From Deltaproteobacteria bacterium (GTDB taxonomy: Bacteria; Desulfobacterota; Binatia; Binatales; Binataceae): a stretch of DNA of 64,000 bases. The position numbers and the translations under genes are program-made. This document shows, piece by piece, positions 21,799 to 31,815 of this stretch (position 1 is the first letter of the stretch; each line of letters opens with the position of its first letter). The stretch covers positions 1 to 64,000 of the forward strand of contig JAJZAI010000005.1 in assembly GCA_021799495.1 (NCBI GenBank), in the 5' to 3' direction. Under the pieces are notes generated by a model. That model had not been told where the DNA came from. It saw only the letters and a list, made by a program, of their open reading frames with translations, and did not search any database.

Positions 21799-24318
21799 TC
21801 ATCGCTGCCACGCGATATGGGCCGCTTCGAGCGGGATCGAGGCGTCGGGAGCGCTGGGCACGATACGCGCGGTGAAATGCCCGGCGGGGCGATCGGCGGC
21901 GACCTCGGCCAGGTAATTCCAGCCGCGGGCGGCGCCGACCAATTCATCGCCGCGCGTCATCGCGACGCGCACGGCGGGACGACCGTCGGAAGCTTCGGCG
22001 AATAGTTCAACCGCGACGGCGTCGGGCGGGAGTTCGTCGAGATAGGCGTGAACGCGAAACAGATGATGGCCGTCGCGGGTTTCCACCTTGACGTTGCCGA
22101 AGTGAAGCTCGTTCCAATGGCGATCGAGTTCGGTGCGCCATGCGAGCAGGCGCTCGGCGGGCGCGCCGCCGTCGGTCGCGCGGTCGCGATAGCGGGCGGC
22201 CATCGGCAAATAATACTTCTCGACGTATTCGCGCACGGACCGGTTCGCGGAGAATTGCGGGGTCAGCCGGGCCATGCTTTCGCGAACCATCGCGATCCAT
22301 CGCCGCGGCAGGCCCGCGCTGTCGCGCTCGTAAAACTGCGGCGCGATCTCCTGTTCCAACAGGTTGTAGAGTTGAGCCGCTTCGATGGCGTCCCAGGCCG
22401 GGTCGGCGTCGTGTTCCCGGCCGTCGCCGAGCGCCCATCCAACCTCGGGCGTGAAGGCCTCCGCCCACCATCCGTCGAGCTCAGACAGATTCAGCCCGCC
22501 GTTGACCAGAACCTTCATTCCGCTCGTGCCGCAGGCTTCCCATGGGCGGCGGGGCGTATTGATCCAGACGTCGACGCCGCGGACCAGCGTTTCCGCCAGG
22601 GCCAAATCGTAATCGCTGAGGAAAACCGCGTGACTGCGAACGTCCGTCCGCCGCACGAAGCCGAGCCATTCACGGATCATCGCCTGCCCGGCGAGATCCG
22701 CCGGATGAGCTTTCCCGGCGACGACGATCTGCACCGGACGGTCCGCGCGCGCCAGCAGCCGCGCGAGGCGATCTTGATCATGAAGCAGCAGATTCGGCCG
22801 CTTGTAGGCGGCGAAACGCCGTGCGAAACCGAGCGTCAGCGCGTTGGGATCGAACACGCCGGCATGAATTGTCGCCGCCTCTCCGCGCGTGGCGAGTTCG
22901 AGCGCGAGGCGCGCGCGCACGAAGTGGACGAGGTCGATTCGGTTCTTCGCACGCATGCTCCAGATCGCTTCGTCCGACATGCATCGCAGTTGCGCCGGCG
23001 TCTCTTCCATGGTTCCGCGCCAGCGGTGGCGGCCGCACGCGCCCGTCCAAAATTCATCGGCGGCCGCGGAATCCCAGCTTGGCGTGTGGACGCCGTTCGT
23101 GACGTGACCGATGGGTATTTCGTCGCCGGGCCATCGCGGAAACAGCGGCTGGAAAATCGTGCGGCTGACCTGAGCGTGGAGGCGGCTCACGGCATTGATC
23201 GCGCCGCTGCCACGAACCGCCAGCCATGCCATGTTGAATGGTTCGCTCGAATCGGACGGATTTACGCGGCCAAGCGCCAGCAGTTCGTCGATTCCGATAT
23301 GCAGGCGGCGATCCGCATAGAGTTGGAGATACTGGGCGATTAACTCTGGAGAAAAGCGATCGAAACCCGCCGGGACCGGCGTATGCGTGGTAAAAAGATT
23401 GCCGGCGCGCGTAGCCGTTAGCGCTACGGCGAATGATTTGCCGGTGGTTTCCATGAAATCGGCCGCCCGTTCCAGAACCGCCATCGCGGCGTGGCCTTCG
23501 TTGAGATGGCATACCGAGACGCGCGCGCCGAGTGCGCGCAGCAGGCGCCATCCGCCGAGTCCGAGCGCCAGTTCCTGTTGCAGCCGCAGTTCCGGGCCGC
23601 CGCCGTAAAGCTCACTCGCGATACCGCGATAGAGGGGAGGATTGGCGGGATCGTTCGAGTCGAGCAGATAGAGCGGCACTCGGCCGACCCGCGCCTGCCA
23701 TACGCGAATCCACAGTTTCTGACCCGGCAACTGAACCGGCAAGCGGAACCATTCGCCCTCCCGGTCGCGCACCGGAGAAATCGGCAACTGGCCGGGATCG
23801 TTGTACGGATAGAGCGCGGTTTGATTGCCGGCGCGGTCAAGAAACTGGCGGAAGTAGCCTTGCTGATAGAGCAGGCCGACGCCGACGACCGGCACTCCAA
23901 GGTCGCTCGCAGCCTTGAGTTGGTCGCCGGCCACGTTGCCCAATCCGCCGGAATAGATCGGGAGCGCCTCGCTCAGGCCGAATTCCATGCTGAAATAGGC
24001 GACCGCGCCGAGGTTGGCGTCTGGATGCGCGCGCTCGAACCAGTTGACCGATTCGTCGCGCTGGCGCTCGTTTGTCAGGGCCTGTTCCAGACGAGCGCGA
24101 AAATTCGCGTCACTCGTGGCCTGTTCGAGACGCTTGCGCGAAACGGTTTGCAGCACAACCCAAGGATTGTGGGTAAGCCGCCACAAGTCGTGATCGAGAT
24201 AATCCCAGATGTAATCGGCGCCGTGATCCCAGCAGTTGCGCAAGTCCAGCGCGAGATCGGCCAATTGATCGACGCCTTCGATATCCCGCGGCAGAAAACC
24301 GTAATCGACATTGTACAT
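21799..24318 (-). CDS. glgP: Alpha-glucan (glycogen) phosphorylase
   Basis: Releases glucose 1-phosphate from glycogen or maltodextrin using pyridoxal phosphate. At 839 residues it is the GT35 alpha-glucan phosphorylase subtype. Visible motifs are YFSMEFGL and YSGGLGNVAGDQLKAASDLG near the N-terminus, CHLNEGHAA, FTTHTPVPAGFDRF, GHVTNGVHTPSW, RRFAAYKRPNLLL and the cofactor-loop motif EACGTSGMK. The extra C-terminal beta domain (about 740-839) fits the subtype. It is third in an xfp-pgm-glgP operon (66-base gap to pgm), so its product feeds directly to the mutase. Confidence 0.95.
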   Translation of the reverse strand: MYNVDYGFLPRDIEGVDQLADLALDLRNCWDHGADYIWDYLDHDLWRLTHNPWVVLQTVSRKRLEQATSDANFRARLEQALTNERQRDESVNWFERAHPDANLGAVAYFSMEFGLSEALPIYSGGLGNVAGDQLKAASDLGVPVVGVGLLYQQGYFRQFLDRAGNQTALYPYNDPGQLPISPVRDREGEWFRLPVQLPGQKLWIRVWQARVGRVPLYLLDSNDPANPPLYRGIASELYGGGPELRLQQELALGLGGWRLLRALGARVSVCHLNEGHAAMAVLERAADFMETTGKSFAVALTATRAGNLFTTHTPVPAGFDRFSPELIAQYLQLYADRRLHIGIDELLALGRVNPSDSSEPFNMAWLAVRGSGAINAVSRLHAQVSRTIFQPLFPRWPGDEIPIGHVTNGVHTPSWDSAAADEFWTGACGRHRWRGTMEETPAQLRCMSDEAIWSMRAKNRIDLVHFVRARLALELATRGEAATIHAGVFDPNALTLGFARRFAAYKRPNLLLHDQDRLARLLARADRPVQIVVAGKAHPADLAGQAMIREWLGFVRRTDVRSHAVFLSDYDLALAETLVRGVDVWINTPRRPWEACGTSGMKVLVNGGLNLSELDGWWAEAFTPEVGWALGDGREHDADPAWDAIEAAQLYNLLEQEIAPQFYERDSAGLPRRWIAMVRESMARLTPQFSANRSVREYVEKYYLPMAARYRDRATDGGAPAERLLAWRTELDRHWNELHFGNVKVETRDGHHLFRVHAYLDELPPDAVAVELFAEASDGRPAVRVAMTRGDELVGAARGWNYLAEVAADRPAGHFTARIVPSAPDASIPLEAAHIAWQR

Positions 24319-24384
24319 CGGATGCTCCGGTTGATGCGGCGTGCGCGGCTGTGCCGCGCCTTTACAGGAGCCGTCGCCGGCGCT

Positions 24385-26046
24385 TCAGGACGTCGCGAGG
24401 CCGCTCCGCGCGAGGACGCGCGCAACCAGCTCCTGTGCTTCTTCCTGTATGCGCTTGAGATGGTCGGGGCCGAGAAAACTCTCCGCGTAAATTTTGTAAA
24501 CTTCTTCGGTGCCCGACGGGCGCGCCGCAAACCATCCGTTGTCGGTTACAACCTTCAGTCCGCCGAGCGCGGCCTTGTTTCCGGGCGCGGTCGTGAACGT
24601 CGCGCGAATCGCTTCGCCCGCCAGTTCGCCCGCTTCGATTTGATCGGGCGAGAGCCGCGCGAGCGCTTCTTTCTGGGCGCGATTCGCGGGCGCGTCGATT
24701 CGCGCGTAAACCGGAGCGCCAAGCTCGCGCGTCAATTCTTTATAGAGTTCCCCCGGGTCGCGGCCGGAACAGGCGGTTATTTCGGCGGCCAGCAGACCCA
24801 TCACGATGCCGTCTTTGTCGGTCGTCCAGACCGAACCGTCGCGCCGCAGGAACGAGGCTCCCGCGCTTTCCTCTCCGGCGAAACCCAGCGACCCGCCGCT
24901 CAATCCTTCGACGAACCATTTGAATCCGACCGGAACCTCGATCAGCCGCCTCCCGATCTTCGCCGCAAGGCGATCGATGATCGCGCTGCTGACGGCGGTC
25001 TTGCCGATCGCCGCGCCCGCCGGCCATTCCTTGCGCCGGCCGAAAAGCCAAGAGATTGCCGCAGCCAGAAAATGATTCGGATTCATCAGGCCGGCCGAGC
25101 GCGTCACGATGCCGTGGCGATCGTTATCGGTGTCATTCGCGAAAGCGACGTCGAAACGATCGCGCATCGCTACCAGCCCCGCCATCGCGTAGGGCGACGA
25201 GCAGTCCATCCGGATTTTCCCGTCCCAATCGACCGGGACGAAGCGGAAGGTTGGATCGACGGCGTCGTTGACGACGGTCGCATTGATGCCGTAGCGCTCG
25301 ATGATCCGCGGCCAGTAATGAACCCCGGCGCCGCCGAGCGGATCGACGCCGAGTTTCACGCGGGCGTCGCGGATCGCGGCCATATCGACGACGTTCACGA
25401 GGTCGGCGGTGTACGCGGCGATAAAATCGTGCCGATGCGTCGTCGGCGCGGCGAGCGCTCTGGCGAACGGAATCCGCGCAATCTCGCCGCGCCCCGCCAC
25501 GAGAATCGCATTGGCGCGATCTTCGATCCACCGCGTGGCGTTGGCGTCGGCGGGACCGCCGTGAGGAGGATTGTATTTGAAGCCGCCGTCGGCTGGAGGA
25601 TTATGCGACGGCGTCACCACGACGCCGTCGGCGAACCCGCTCTTGCGCCCGCGATTGTAAGTCAGGATTGCGTGGGATACGGCCGGCGTGGGCGTGTAGC
25701 CGCGTCCTTCGTCGATCATCGTTTCGACGCGATTCGCCGCCAACACTTCGAGCGCGCTGGCGAACGCCGGCTCGGAAAGCGCGTGGGTGTCGATGCCGAG
25801 AAACAGCGGGCCGCGCACGCCCTGTTGGGCGCGGTACTCGCAAATCGCCTGAGCGATGGCGAGGATGTGCCACTCGTTGAAAGAGCCGTCGAGCGCCGAT
25901 CCGCGATGGCCCGAAGTGCCGAACGCAACGCGCTGCGCCGGATTCTTCAGGTCGGGCCGCTCCGCATAATAGGCAGTCACGAGCCGTGGAATGTTGGTGA
26001 GCATCGATGCGGGCGCGGTTTTTCCCGCGAGCGGACTGATTGACAT
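24385..26046 (-). CDS. pgm: Phosphoglucomutase, alpha-D-glucose specific
   Basis: Interconverts glucose 1-phosphate and glucose 6-phosphate. The 553-residue protein has the four-domain alpha-phosphohexomutase layout: FGTSGHRGS at the N-terminus, phosphoserine loop TPSHNPP (Ser is the active residue), metal loop DTDNDRHG, sugar loop EESAGAS and the C-terminal phosphate-binding [15 protein letters not shown]. All catalytic elements are intact. It sits between xfp (19-base gap) and glgP, which fits conversion of glycogen-derived glucose 1-phosphate to glucose 6-phosphate. Confidence 0.95.
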   Translation of the reverse strand: MSISPLAGKTAPASMLTNIPRLVTAYYAERPDLKNPAQRVAFGTSGHRGSALDGSFNEWHILAIAQAICEYRAQQGVRGPLFLGIDTHALSEPAFASALEVLAANRVETMIDEGRGYTPTPAVSHAILTYNRGRKSGFADGVVVTPSHNPPADGGFKYNPPHGGPADANATRWIEDRANAILVAGRGEIARIPFARALAAPTTHRHDFIAAYTADLVNVVDMAAIRDARVKLGVDPLGGAGVHYWPRIIERYGINATVVNDAVDPTFRFVPVDWDGKIRMDCSSPYAMAGLVAMRDRFDVAFANDTDNDRHGIVTRSAGLMNPNHFLAAAISWLFGRRKEWPAGAAIGKTAVSSAIIDRLAAKIGRRLIEVPVGFKWFVEGLSGGSLGFAGEESAGASFLRRDGSVWTTDKDGIVMGLLAAEITACSGRDPGELYKELTRELGAPVYARIDAPANRAQKEALARLSPDQIEAGELAGEAIRATFTTAPGNKAALGGLKVVTDNGWFAARPSGTEEVYKIYAESFLGPDHLKRIQEEAQELVARVLARSGLATS

Positions 26047-26065
26047 AGGCTTCCTCAGGCGGCGT

Positions 26066-28468
26066 TCAGAACGGCCATTTCCACTCGGTGATTTCCGGTT
26101 TGTCGATACCCTGATCGGCGGCGTAGGCGAGATGCTCGCAGATCTGATCTTTCAGCCAGTCTTTGACGTGCGCGCCGATCGTTTTCAGGCGTGGTACGCG
26201 ATCGATCACGTCGATCGCGAGGTTGAAGCGATCGGTCTGATTGTTTATCGCCAACTGCATCGGCGTGTTGATGTTGCCGCGTTCCTTGTAGCCGCGCACA
26301 TGCATATTTTCGTGGTTCGTGCGGCGGTATGCGAGTTTGTGGATCAGCCACGGATAGCCGTGAAAGTTGAAGATAATCGGCTTATCGCGCGTGAACAGGC
26401 TGTCGAAGTCCGCGTCGGACAGGCCGTGCGGATGTTCGCTTGAGGGCTGCAGCCGAAACAAATCGACCACGTTGACGAAGCGGATTTTCAAATCGGGGAA
26501 TTTCTCGCGCAGAATCGCCGTCGCCGCCAAGGCTTCGATGGTCGCGACATCGCCCGCGCTCGCCATCACCACGTCCGGTTCCGCGCCCTGATCGTTCGAC
26601 GCCCATTCCCACAGCCCTGCGCCTTTCGTGCAGTGACTGATCGCCGCGTCAATCGTGAGGAATTGCGGGTGCGGTTGTTTGTCGGCGACGATCACGTTGA
26701 CGTAATCGAGGCTGCGCAGGCAATGATCGACCACGCTCAGCAGGCAATTCGCATCGGGAGGCAGATAAATGCGAGTGACGCTGGGGCTTTTGTTGGTGAC
26801 GACGTCGATGAAGCCGGGATCCTGATGCGTAAAGCCGTTGTGGTCTTGGCGCCATACGGTCGAGCTGATCAGGATGTTCAGCGAAGAGATCGGCGCCCGC
26901 CATGCGACCTCATTGCGGCATTTTTCCAGCCATTTGGCGTGCTGGTTGAACATCGAATCGATGATGTGGGCGAAGGCCTCGTAGGTCGAGAAGAGGCCGT
27001 GCCGGCCGGTCAGAAGATAGCCTTCGAGCCATCCTTCAAGCGTGTGTTCGCTCAGCATCTCCATCACGCGGCCGTTGCGCGCAAGCTCGCCGCCATCCCG
27101 GTCCTCGGGCAGATATTCGCCGAGCCAGGTTTTCTTCGACGCTTCATAGATCGCCTGGAGACGGTTGGACGCGGTTTCGTCGGGGCCGAATACGCGGAAG
27201 CTGTTCATGTTCGCGCGCATCACGTCGCGCAGAAACTCGCCCGCGATATAGGTGTTCGATTTCTGATCGGATGCGGGCCGCGCGACTTCGACCGCGTACG
27301 CGCGGAAATCCGGCATCCGCAGCGGAACGCGGAGCAAGCCGCCGTTGGCGTGGGGATTCGCGCTGATGCGGCGATTGCCCGTCGGGGCGAGCGCCTTCAG
27401 ATCGGCGGCGAGCGCGCCGGTTTCGCCGAAAAGCTCTTCGGGCCGGTAGCTCCGGAGCCATTTTTCGAGGATTTTCATATGTTCGGCGTTTGCGGGAACG
27501 TCGGCGATCGGCACCTGATGCGCGCGCCAGAAGCCCTCGATTCGCTCGCCGTCGATCTCCTTGGGCGCGGTCCATCCTTTGGGCGTGCGCAGGATGATCA
27601 TCGGCCAGCGCGGCCGCTCGGCGTTCGCTTCGCCGGCGCGGCGTGCGGATTCCTGGATCGAGCGGATTTCGCTGACGCAGCGCTCCAGCGTCGCGGCCAT
27701 CAGTTGATGCATCTTCGGCGGATCGTCGCCGGCGACGACGTAAGGCTCGTAGCCGTAGCCGCGGAACAGCTGCTCCAATTCTTCGCCGGTGATTCGCGCC
27801 AGAATCGTGGGATTCGCGATTTTGTAACCGTTCAGATGAAGAATCGGCAGCACCGCGCCGTCGCGCGCGGGATTGAGAAATTTGTTGGAATGCCACGACG
27901 TCGCGAGCGGTCCCGTTTCCGACTCGCCGTCGCCCACGACGGCCGCCGCAATCAATCCCGGATTATCGAAGACCGCTCCATAAGCGTGCGAGATGCTGTA
28001 GCCGAGTTCGCCGCCTTCGTGGATCGAGCCGGGCGTTTCAGGCGTGCAATGGCTGCCGATTCCGCCGGGAAACGAAAACATCTTGAAGAAATGGCGCATC
28101 CCTTCGAGGTCTTCACTGCGGTCGGGATAAACCTCGGAATAGACGCCTTCGAGATAGCTGTTCGCCAACGTCGCGGGTGCGCCGTGGCCGGGGCCGGAGA
28201 TATAGAGCAAATCCAGATCGTATTTTTTTATCAGCCGGTTCAGATGCACCCACACGAAGGTCTGGCCCGGATCCGAACCCCAATGGCCGAGCAGCCGGCG
28301 CTTGACGTGTTCCGGACGCAACGGTTCGCGCAAGAGCGGATTGTCCCGCAGATAGAGCATCCCGAGGCACAGGTAATTGCAGGCGCGCCAGTAGGCGTCG
28401 GTCTTGCGCAGTTCATCGGAATTGAGCGGCTTCGCGGTGAGCAGGTCGTTTCTATCGAAGGTTGACAT
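26066..28468 (-). CDS. xfp: Xylulose-5-phosphate/fructose-6-phosphate phosphoketolase
   Basis: A thiamine-diphosphate enzyme splitting xylulose 5-phosphate or fructose 6-phosphate to acetyl phosphate and an aldose phosphate. The 800-residue length is standard. Family motifs are [52 protein letters not shown] (read in parts), the TPP-binding [20 protein letters not shown] and [14 protein letters not shown] 28468 is used, with AAGGAT just upstream; the longer frame adds 66 residues without family similarity. It is first in the operon with pgm and glgP. No acetate kinase or phosphotransacetylase gene lies in the window. Confidence 0.95.
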   Translation of the reverse strand: MSTFDRNDLLTAKPLNSDELRKTDAYWRACNYLCLGMLYLRDNPLLREPLRPEHVKRRLLGHWGSDPGQTFVWVHLNRLIKKYDLDLLYISGPGHGAPATLANSYLEGVYSEVYPDRSEDLEGMRHFFKMFSFPGGIGSHCTPETPGSIHEGGELGYSISHAYGAVFDNPGLIAAAVVGDGESETGPLATSWHSNKFLNPARDGAVLPILHLNGYKIANPTILARITGEELEQLFRGYGYEPYVVAGDDPPKMHQLMAATLERCVSEIRSIQESARRAGEANAERPRWPMIILRTPKGWTAPKEIDGERIEGFWRAHQVPIADVPANAEHMKILEKWLRSYRPEELFGETGALAADLKALAPTGNRRISANPHANGGLLRVPLRMPDFRAYAVEVARPASDQKSNTYIAGEFLRDVMRANMNSFRVFGPDETASNRLQAIYEASKKTWLGEYLPEDRDGGELARNGRVMEMLSEHTLEGWLEGYLLTGRHGLFSTYEAFAHIIDSMFNQHAKWLEKCRNEVAWRAPISSLNILISSTVWRQDHNGFTHQDPGFIDVVTNKSPSVTRIYLPPDANCLLSVVDHCLRSLDYVNVIVADKQPHPQFLTIDAAISHCTKGAGLWEWASNDQGAEPDVVMASAGDVATIEALAATAILREKFPDLKIRFVNVVDLFRLQPSSEHPHGLSDADFDSLFTRDKPIIFNFHGYPWLIHKLAYRRTNHENMHVRGYKERGNINTPMQLAINNQTDRFNLAIDVIDRVPRLKTIGAHVKDWLKDQICEHLAYAADQGIDKPEITEWKWPF

Positions 28469-28746
28469 TTGATCCTTTCCCGAATCGCAAGCTCTCGGGC
28501 CGCCCGGCGTTGCGCGAGTGCGGAACCAAAGCTGGCGCGCTTCCGATCGATGCCGGCCGGCTCGAACGGTCCTCGGTGCGCCGATTGACGCCGGGCGCAA
28601 AATCGATCGAGCGCGGAATTGTATCGTCGATAAAATGCTGACCGCGTGGAATGCGGGATGCAACAAGGACGCCGCGCGCCAATAATTGCGCCGCGGTTAA
28701 ATTTCGATTTCGCGCGCTAAATGAGAACTTGCGACGCCATGCGCCG

Positions 28747-29886
28747 CTATTTTTCTCTCCATACCTCGCGCGCGACCTCGACCACGAGCCTGAGCTTCGC
28801 TTCCTGTTGCGCGGGCGTGATTCGATTTCCCGGCGCGGTGCTGGCGAATCCGCATTGGGGACTAATCGCCATACGATCGGGATCGATATGCTTCGCCGCT
28901 TCGTCGATACGCCGCTTCAGCGCGTCCTTCGTTTCCATTTCGGGAAATTTGCTCGACACCAATCCCAGCACCACCGATTTATTGCGCGGAACGAGTCGCA
29001 GCGGCTCGAACGATCCGGCGCGCGGCGTGTCGTATTCGAGAAAATATGAATCAACGTCGATTTGATTGAAAAGGGTGTCGGCGATCAAATCGTAGCCGCC
29101 TTCGGCGCTCCAGTGGCTTTGATTGTTGCCGCGGCATAGATGCATCGCCAGATGGATCGAGCGCGGCCGCCCGGCGAACGCGCGATTCATGATTTGCGGA
29201 TAGGTTTCGAACAAAAGCTTGCGGCCGTCGTCGCCCCGCTTGCGCATCGGCTCCCAACTGCACTGGTCGCTGAGCGACGCCAGCGTCGTCTCGTCAATCT
29301 GGACGTAGCGGCATCCGGCGGCCGCCAACGCGGCGAACTCTTTGTGGAATGCGTCGACAATGTCCTCCCAGAAGAGGTCGAGATCGGGATACGCATCCTT
29401 GCTGATATTGGCGCGGCCGGCGCGGAAATGAATGATCGTCGGCGACGGCATGGTCAATTTCGGCGTATGCTTGGCGAGGCCGCTCAGGAACGTGAAATCG
29501 CTGACATGGATCGGCTGCCGCCAGCGCATCCGTTCCCGCACCCGCGGAACGATGATCGGCAGTTTGTGCCCCTCGCGGTCAATAAAGTATTGCTCGTCCA
29601 CCGCCGCGGGATCGTACGCGATCGTAACGCCGCCGAGTCCGCGGCAATAGAAATCCGCATAAAACACGTCGCGCCGATATTCGCCATCCGTGATCGACCG
29701 CAATCCGACGCTTTCCTGAAAGGCGACGGTGTGACGGATCGATTCGTCCTCGATGCGTTTCAGATCGGCTGGCGCGATCGTTCCGGCGGCGGCATCGTTG
29801 CGCGCCTTCAGCAATTCCGGCGGACGCAGCAGGCTGCCGACGTGTTCGGCGCGGAATGGCGGATCATGCGGCGCGATTGCGGCCAT
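28747..29886 (-). CDS. MetE-like cobalamin-independent methyltransferase family protein
   Basis: A 379-residue single-domain relative of the C-terminal half of cobalamin-independent methionine synthase, like the stand-alone YxjG/YxjH group. The barrel signature is visible: RAEHVGSLLRP at the N-terminus, SITDGEYRR, YVQIDETTLASL, MHLCRGNN (His and Cys zinc ligands) and the C-terminal SPQCGFAST with the second zinc Cys. Such proteins transfer a methyl group from an uncertain donor to homocysteine or another thiol; the N-terminal folate-binding half of MetE is absent. It is separated by 77 bases from the transglutaminase gene and is probably its own unit. Confidence 0.82.
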   Translation of the reverse strand: MAAIAPHDPPFRAEHVGSLLRPPELLKARNDAAAGTIAPADLKRIEDESIRHTVAFQESVGLRSITDGEYRRDVFYADFYCRGLGGVTIAYDPAAVDEQYFIDREGHKLPIIVPRVRERMRWRQPIHVSDFTFLSGLAKHTPKLTMPSPTIIHFRAGRANISKDAYPDLDLFWEDIVDAFHKEFAALAAAGCRYVQIDETTLASLSDQCSWEPMRKRGDDGRKLLFETYPQIMNRAFAGRPRSIHLAMHLCRGNNQSHWSAEGGYDLIADTLFNQIDVDSYFLEYDTPRAGSFEPLRLVPRNKSVVLGLVSSKFPEMETKDALKRRIDEAAKHIDPDRMAISPQCGFASTAPGNRITPAQQEAKLRLVVEVAREVWREK

Positions 29887-29963
29887 GGCGGCGTGACCTC
29901 CACTGGAGTTGCCGCCGCGATACTAGCGCAACTCGCGATGCGCCGGTTAGCCGCCCGCCGCGG

Positions 29964-30869
29964 CTATTGCTGCGACTGGCACGCGCCTGGGCCGCCCGAA
30001 GATTCTGGCTCGGAGCGCTCGACGCTCAATTTGATGGTCATCTTTGATGATTTGCCCGCGCTGCGGAACACGCCGCGAAGCGGCGGCACGTCCGCATAAT
30101 CCCGCCCGACCGCGACGCCGATCTGGCGGCCGTCGATCGCGCATCGATGCGTCGGGTCGAAGCCGCGCCATCCCTGGCCGGGCAGCCACGCCTCCAGCCA
30201 TGCATGGCTTGCCTGGGCGGTTACGTCCGTTGGGTCGCTGCCAGCGGGCGGCGGCGCAAGATACCCGGAGACGTAGCGCGTCGGCACTCCCGCCAGCCGC
30301 AGGATGCCGATCGTGAGATGCGCGAAATCCTGGCAGACGCCGCCGCCGCTCGCCAGGATGTCGTTCAGGCTCGAATGCACGTGCGTCGTTCCGGATTCGT
30401 ATTCGAATTGATCCCGCACGTAGCGCGCCATGCGGACCACGTAATCCGCCACGTCTTCGTTTTCCTCCGGATGCGCCATCCAGAAAAACCGGCGCAACCG
30501 TTCGCTGAACGGGACATAACGGCTCTCGGCGAGAAATTCGAAATAGGCGCGGCCGCGAAATGAGTCGTCCTTGAGAAACTCGCCGAACGTGACGCCGCAC
30601 GGACCAGGTTCGACCGGCGGATCGAGTTCGACGATCGAGCGCGCCACGATTTCCAGCTCGCGATGCGATTCGGATACGGAAAGCGAATGCGCCTGATTGC
30701 CGAAAAAGTCCTCGAACGGCTGAATCGACGCCGGCGCGCTCGCGCTTAATGAAAATTCCACGCACCGCTGGCCGTCGCGATCCCACGGCCGCAGGCGCAA
30801 TTCGTTTTGCGAGTCGTAGGCGGGCGCGTCATACGCGAACCGCGTGGAGTGGATTATCCGGTATTTCAT
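29964..30869 (-). CDS. Transglutaminase-like cysteine protease family protein
   Basis: A 301-residue protein with the bacterial transglutaminase N-terminal beta domain (MKYRIIHSTRFAYDAP, ELRLRPWDRDGQRC) followed by the transglutaminase core. The catalytic triad is present: Cys in GGGVCQDFAHL, His in ASHAWLEAWLPG and Asp in GFDPTHR. It forms the third gene of the conserved CP-ATP-grasp / alpha-E / transglutaminase set, predicted by comparative genomics to make and trim or cross-link a peptide-like product. It is of a different family from the lasso B2 protease, and 10 kb from the RiPP locus. Confidence 0.9.
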   Translation of the reverse strand: MKYRIIHSTRFAYDAPAYDSQNELRLRPWDRDGQRCVEFSLSASAPASIQPFEDFFGNQAHSLSVSESHRELEIVARSIVELDPPVEPGPCGVTFGEFLKDDSFRGRAYFEFLAESRYVPFSERLRRFFWMAHPEENEDVADYVVRMARYVRDQFEYESGTTHVHSSLNDILASGGGVCQDFAHLTIGILRLAGVPTRYVSGYLAPPPAGSDPTDVTAQASHAWLEAWLPGQGWRGFDPTHRCAIDGRQIGVAVGRDYADVPPLRGVFRSAGKSSKMTIKLSVERSEPESSGGPGACQSQQ

Positions 30870-30876
30870 CGCCTGC

Positions 30877-31815
30877 TTAATCGACCGTCATGTACTCGGC
30901 GTACGCCGCGTCGGAAAGCGCGGCGCATTCACGCTCCACCGCCAGCAGATATTCGTGCAATCCCGTGACGATAACGTCGCCGGCGCCGCTGGTCCGCAGC
31001 ATCGACAGCAACCGATCGCTCGCGAGCGCTGGCGCCGATACGCCGCCACCCGCCGCCACGCGGTCGAGCGCCGCGCTCAATCGTTCCACGCTGAAGCGCG
31101 CCGAGCGTGGAAAATTCGGATCGAACAGCAATATCTCCACGACCCGATCCAGCCGAATCGAATTGCCATACAGCTTGCGGAACGCCTCGAGTGCCGACGC
31201 GCTGCGCAACACCGCCGCCCATTGGCGATTGTCCGCCGGCCCGCCGATATCTCCCGGCCGCGGCATCAGATAGTGGTATTTGACGTCGAGCAGCCGCGCG
31301 ACGTTGTCGGCGCGCTCGAGCATCGTGCCAATCTCCAGAAAGTCGTACGACATGTCGCGCGGCATCGTGCTCCGCACGATTCCGGTAATCGCGTAGAAAT
31401 GATTCCGCAGTTGCGTGAAGAAGGCGGAGAAGCCCATGCGCGCAAGCGTGTCCGGCGTCCATTCGCGCGATTCCAGGTACAATTCGTTCATCTCCAGCCA
31501 CATTTCGGAGGAGATCATGTGCCGGAGCGAGCTCAGGTTGGTGCGCGCCGCCTCGATACACGAGCCAATCGAAGACGGGTTGTCGCGATCGAACGTGAAA
31601 AAATTCGCGACCGACGCTTCGTCCGCGCGCGCGTAACGCTGCGCGAACGGCTCCCTTTCTCCGGTGATTCCGAGCAGCGGCTCCCACGGATCGGCGGCGC
31701 GCGGTGGAACCTCCAGAATCAGATGGTAGTTCACGTCGACCAGGCGCGCCCGCCATTGCGCGCGTTCCAGATAGCGCGCCGCCCAGTACAGATGCCCCGC
31801 GACTCTTCGCAGCAC
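30877..31815 (-). CDS. Alpha-E domain protein (DUF403)
   Basis: A 312-residue all-helical alpha-E domain protein. It opens MLRRVAGHLYWAARYLERAQWRARLVD, the family hallmark, and includes DFLEIGTMLERADNVARLLDVKYHYL. Its biochemical role is unknown; it is nearly always encoded between a circularly permuted ATP-grasp ligase and a transglutaminase, as here. The GTG start overlaps the ligase stop (TAGTG) and the transglutaminase starts 7 bases after its stop, so the three are translationally coupled. Confidence 0.92.
   Translation of the reverse strand: MLRRVAGHLYWAARYLERAQWRARLVDVNYHLILEVPPRAADPWEPLLGITGEREPFAQRYARADEASVANFFTFDRDNPSSIGSCIEAARTNLSSLRHMISSEMWLEMNELYLESREWTPDTLARMGFSAFFTQLRNHFYAITGIVRSTMPRDMSYDFLEIGTMLERADNVARLLDVKYHYLMPRPGDIGGPADNRQWAAVLRSASALEAFRKLYGNSIRLDRVVEILLFDPNFPRSARFSVERLSAALDRVAAGGGVSAPALASDRLLSMLRTSGAGDVIVTGLHEYLLAVERECAALSDAAYAEYMTVD

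Noticed and set aside
23491-26043. An 850-codon plus-strand frame
   Set aside because: It lies antisense to glgP and pgm, both fully convincing, and has the Arg/Ala/Gln-rich composition of a GC-bias shadow frame.
26633-28465. A 610-codon plus-strand frame
   Set aside because: Antisense to phosphoketolase; no ribosome site or domain.
29964-30869. Transglutaminase considered as the missing lasso B2 protease
   Set aside because: It has the bacterial transglutaminase N-terminal domain and belongs to the alpha-E/CP-ATP-grasp operon; family and context differ from B2.
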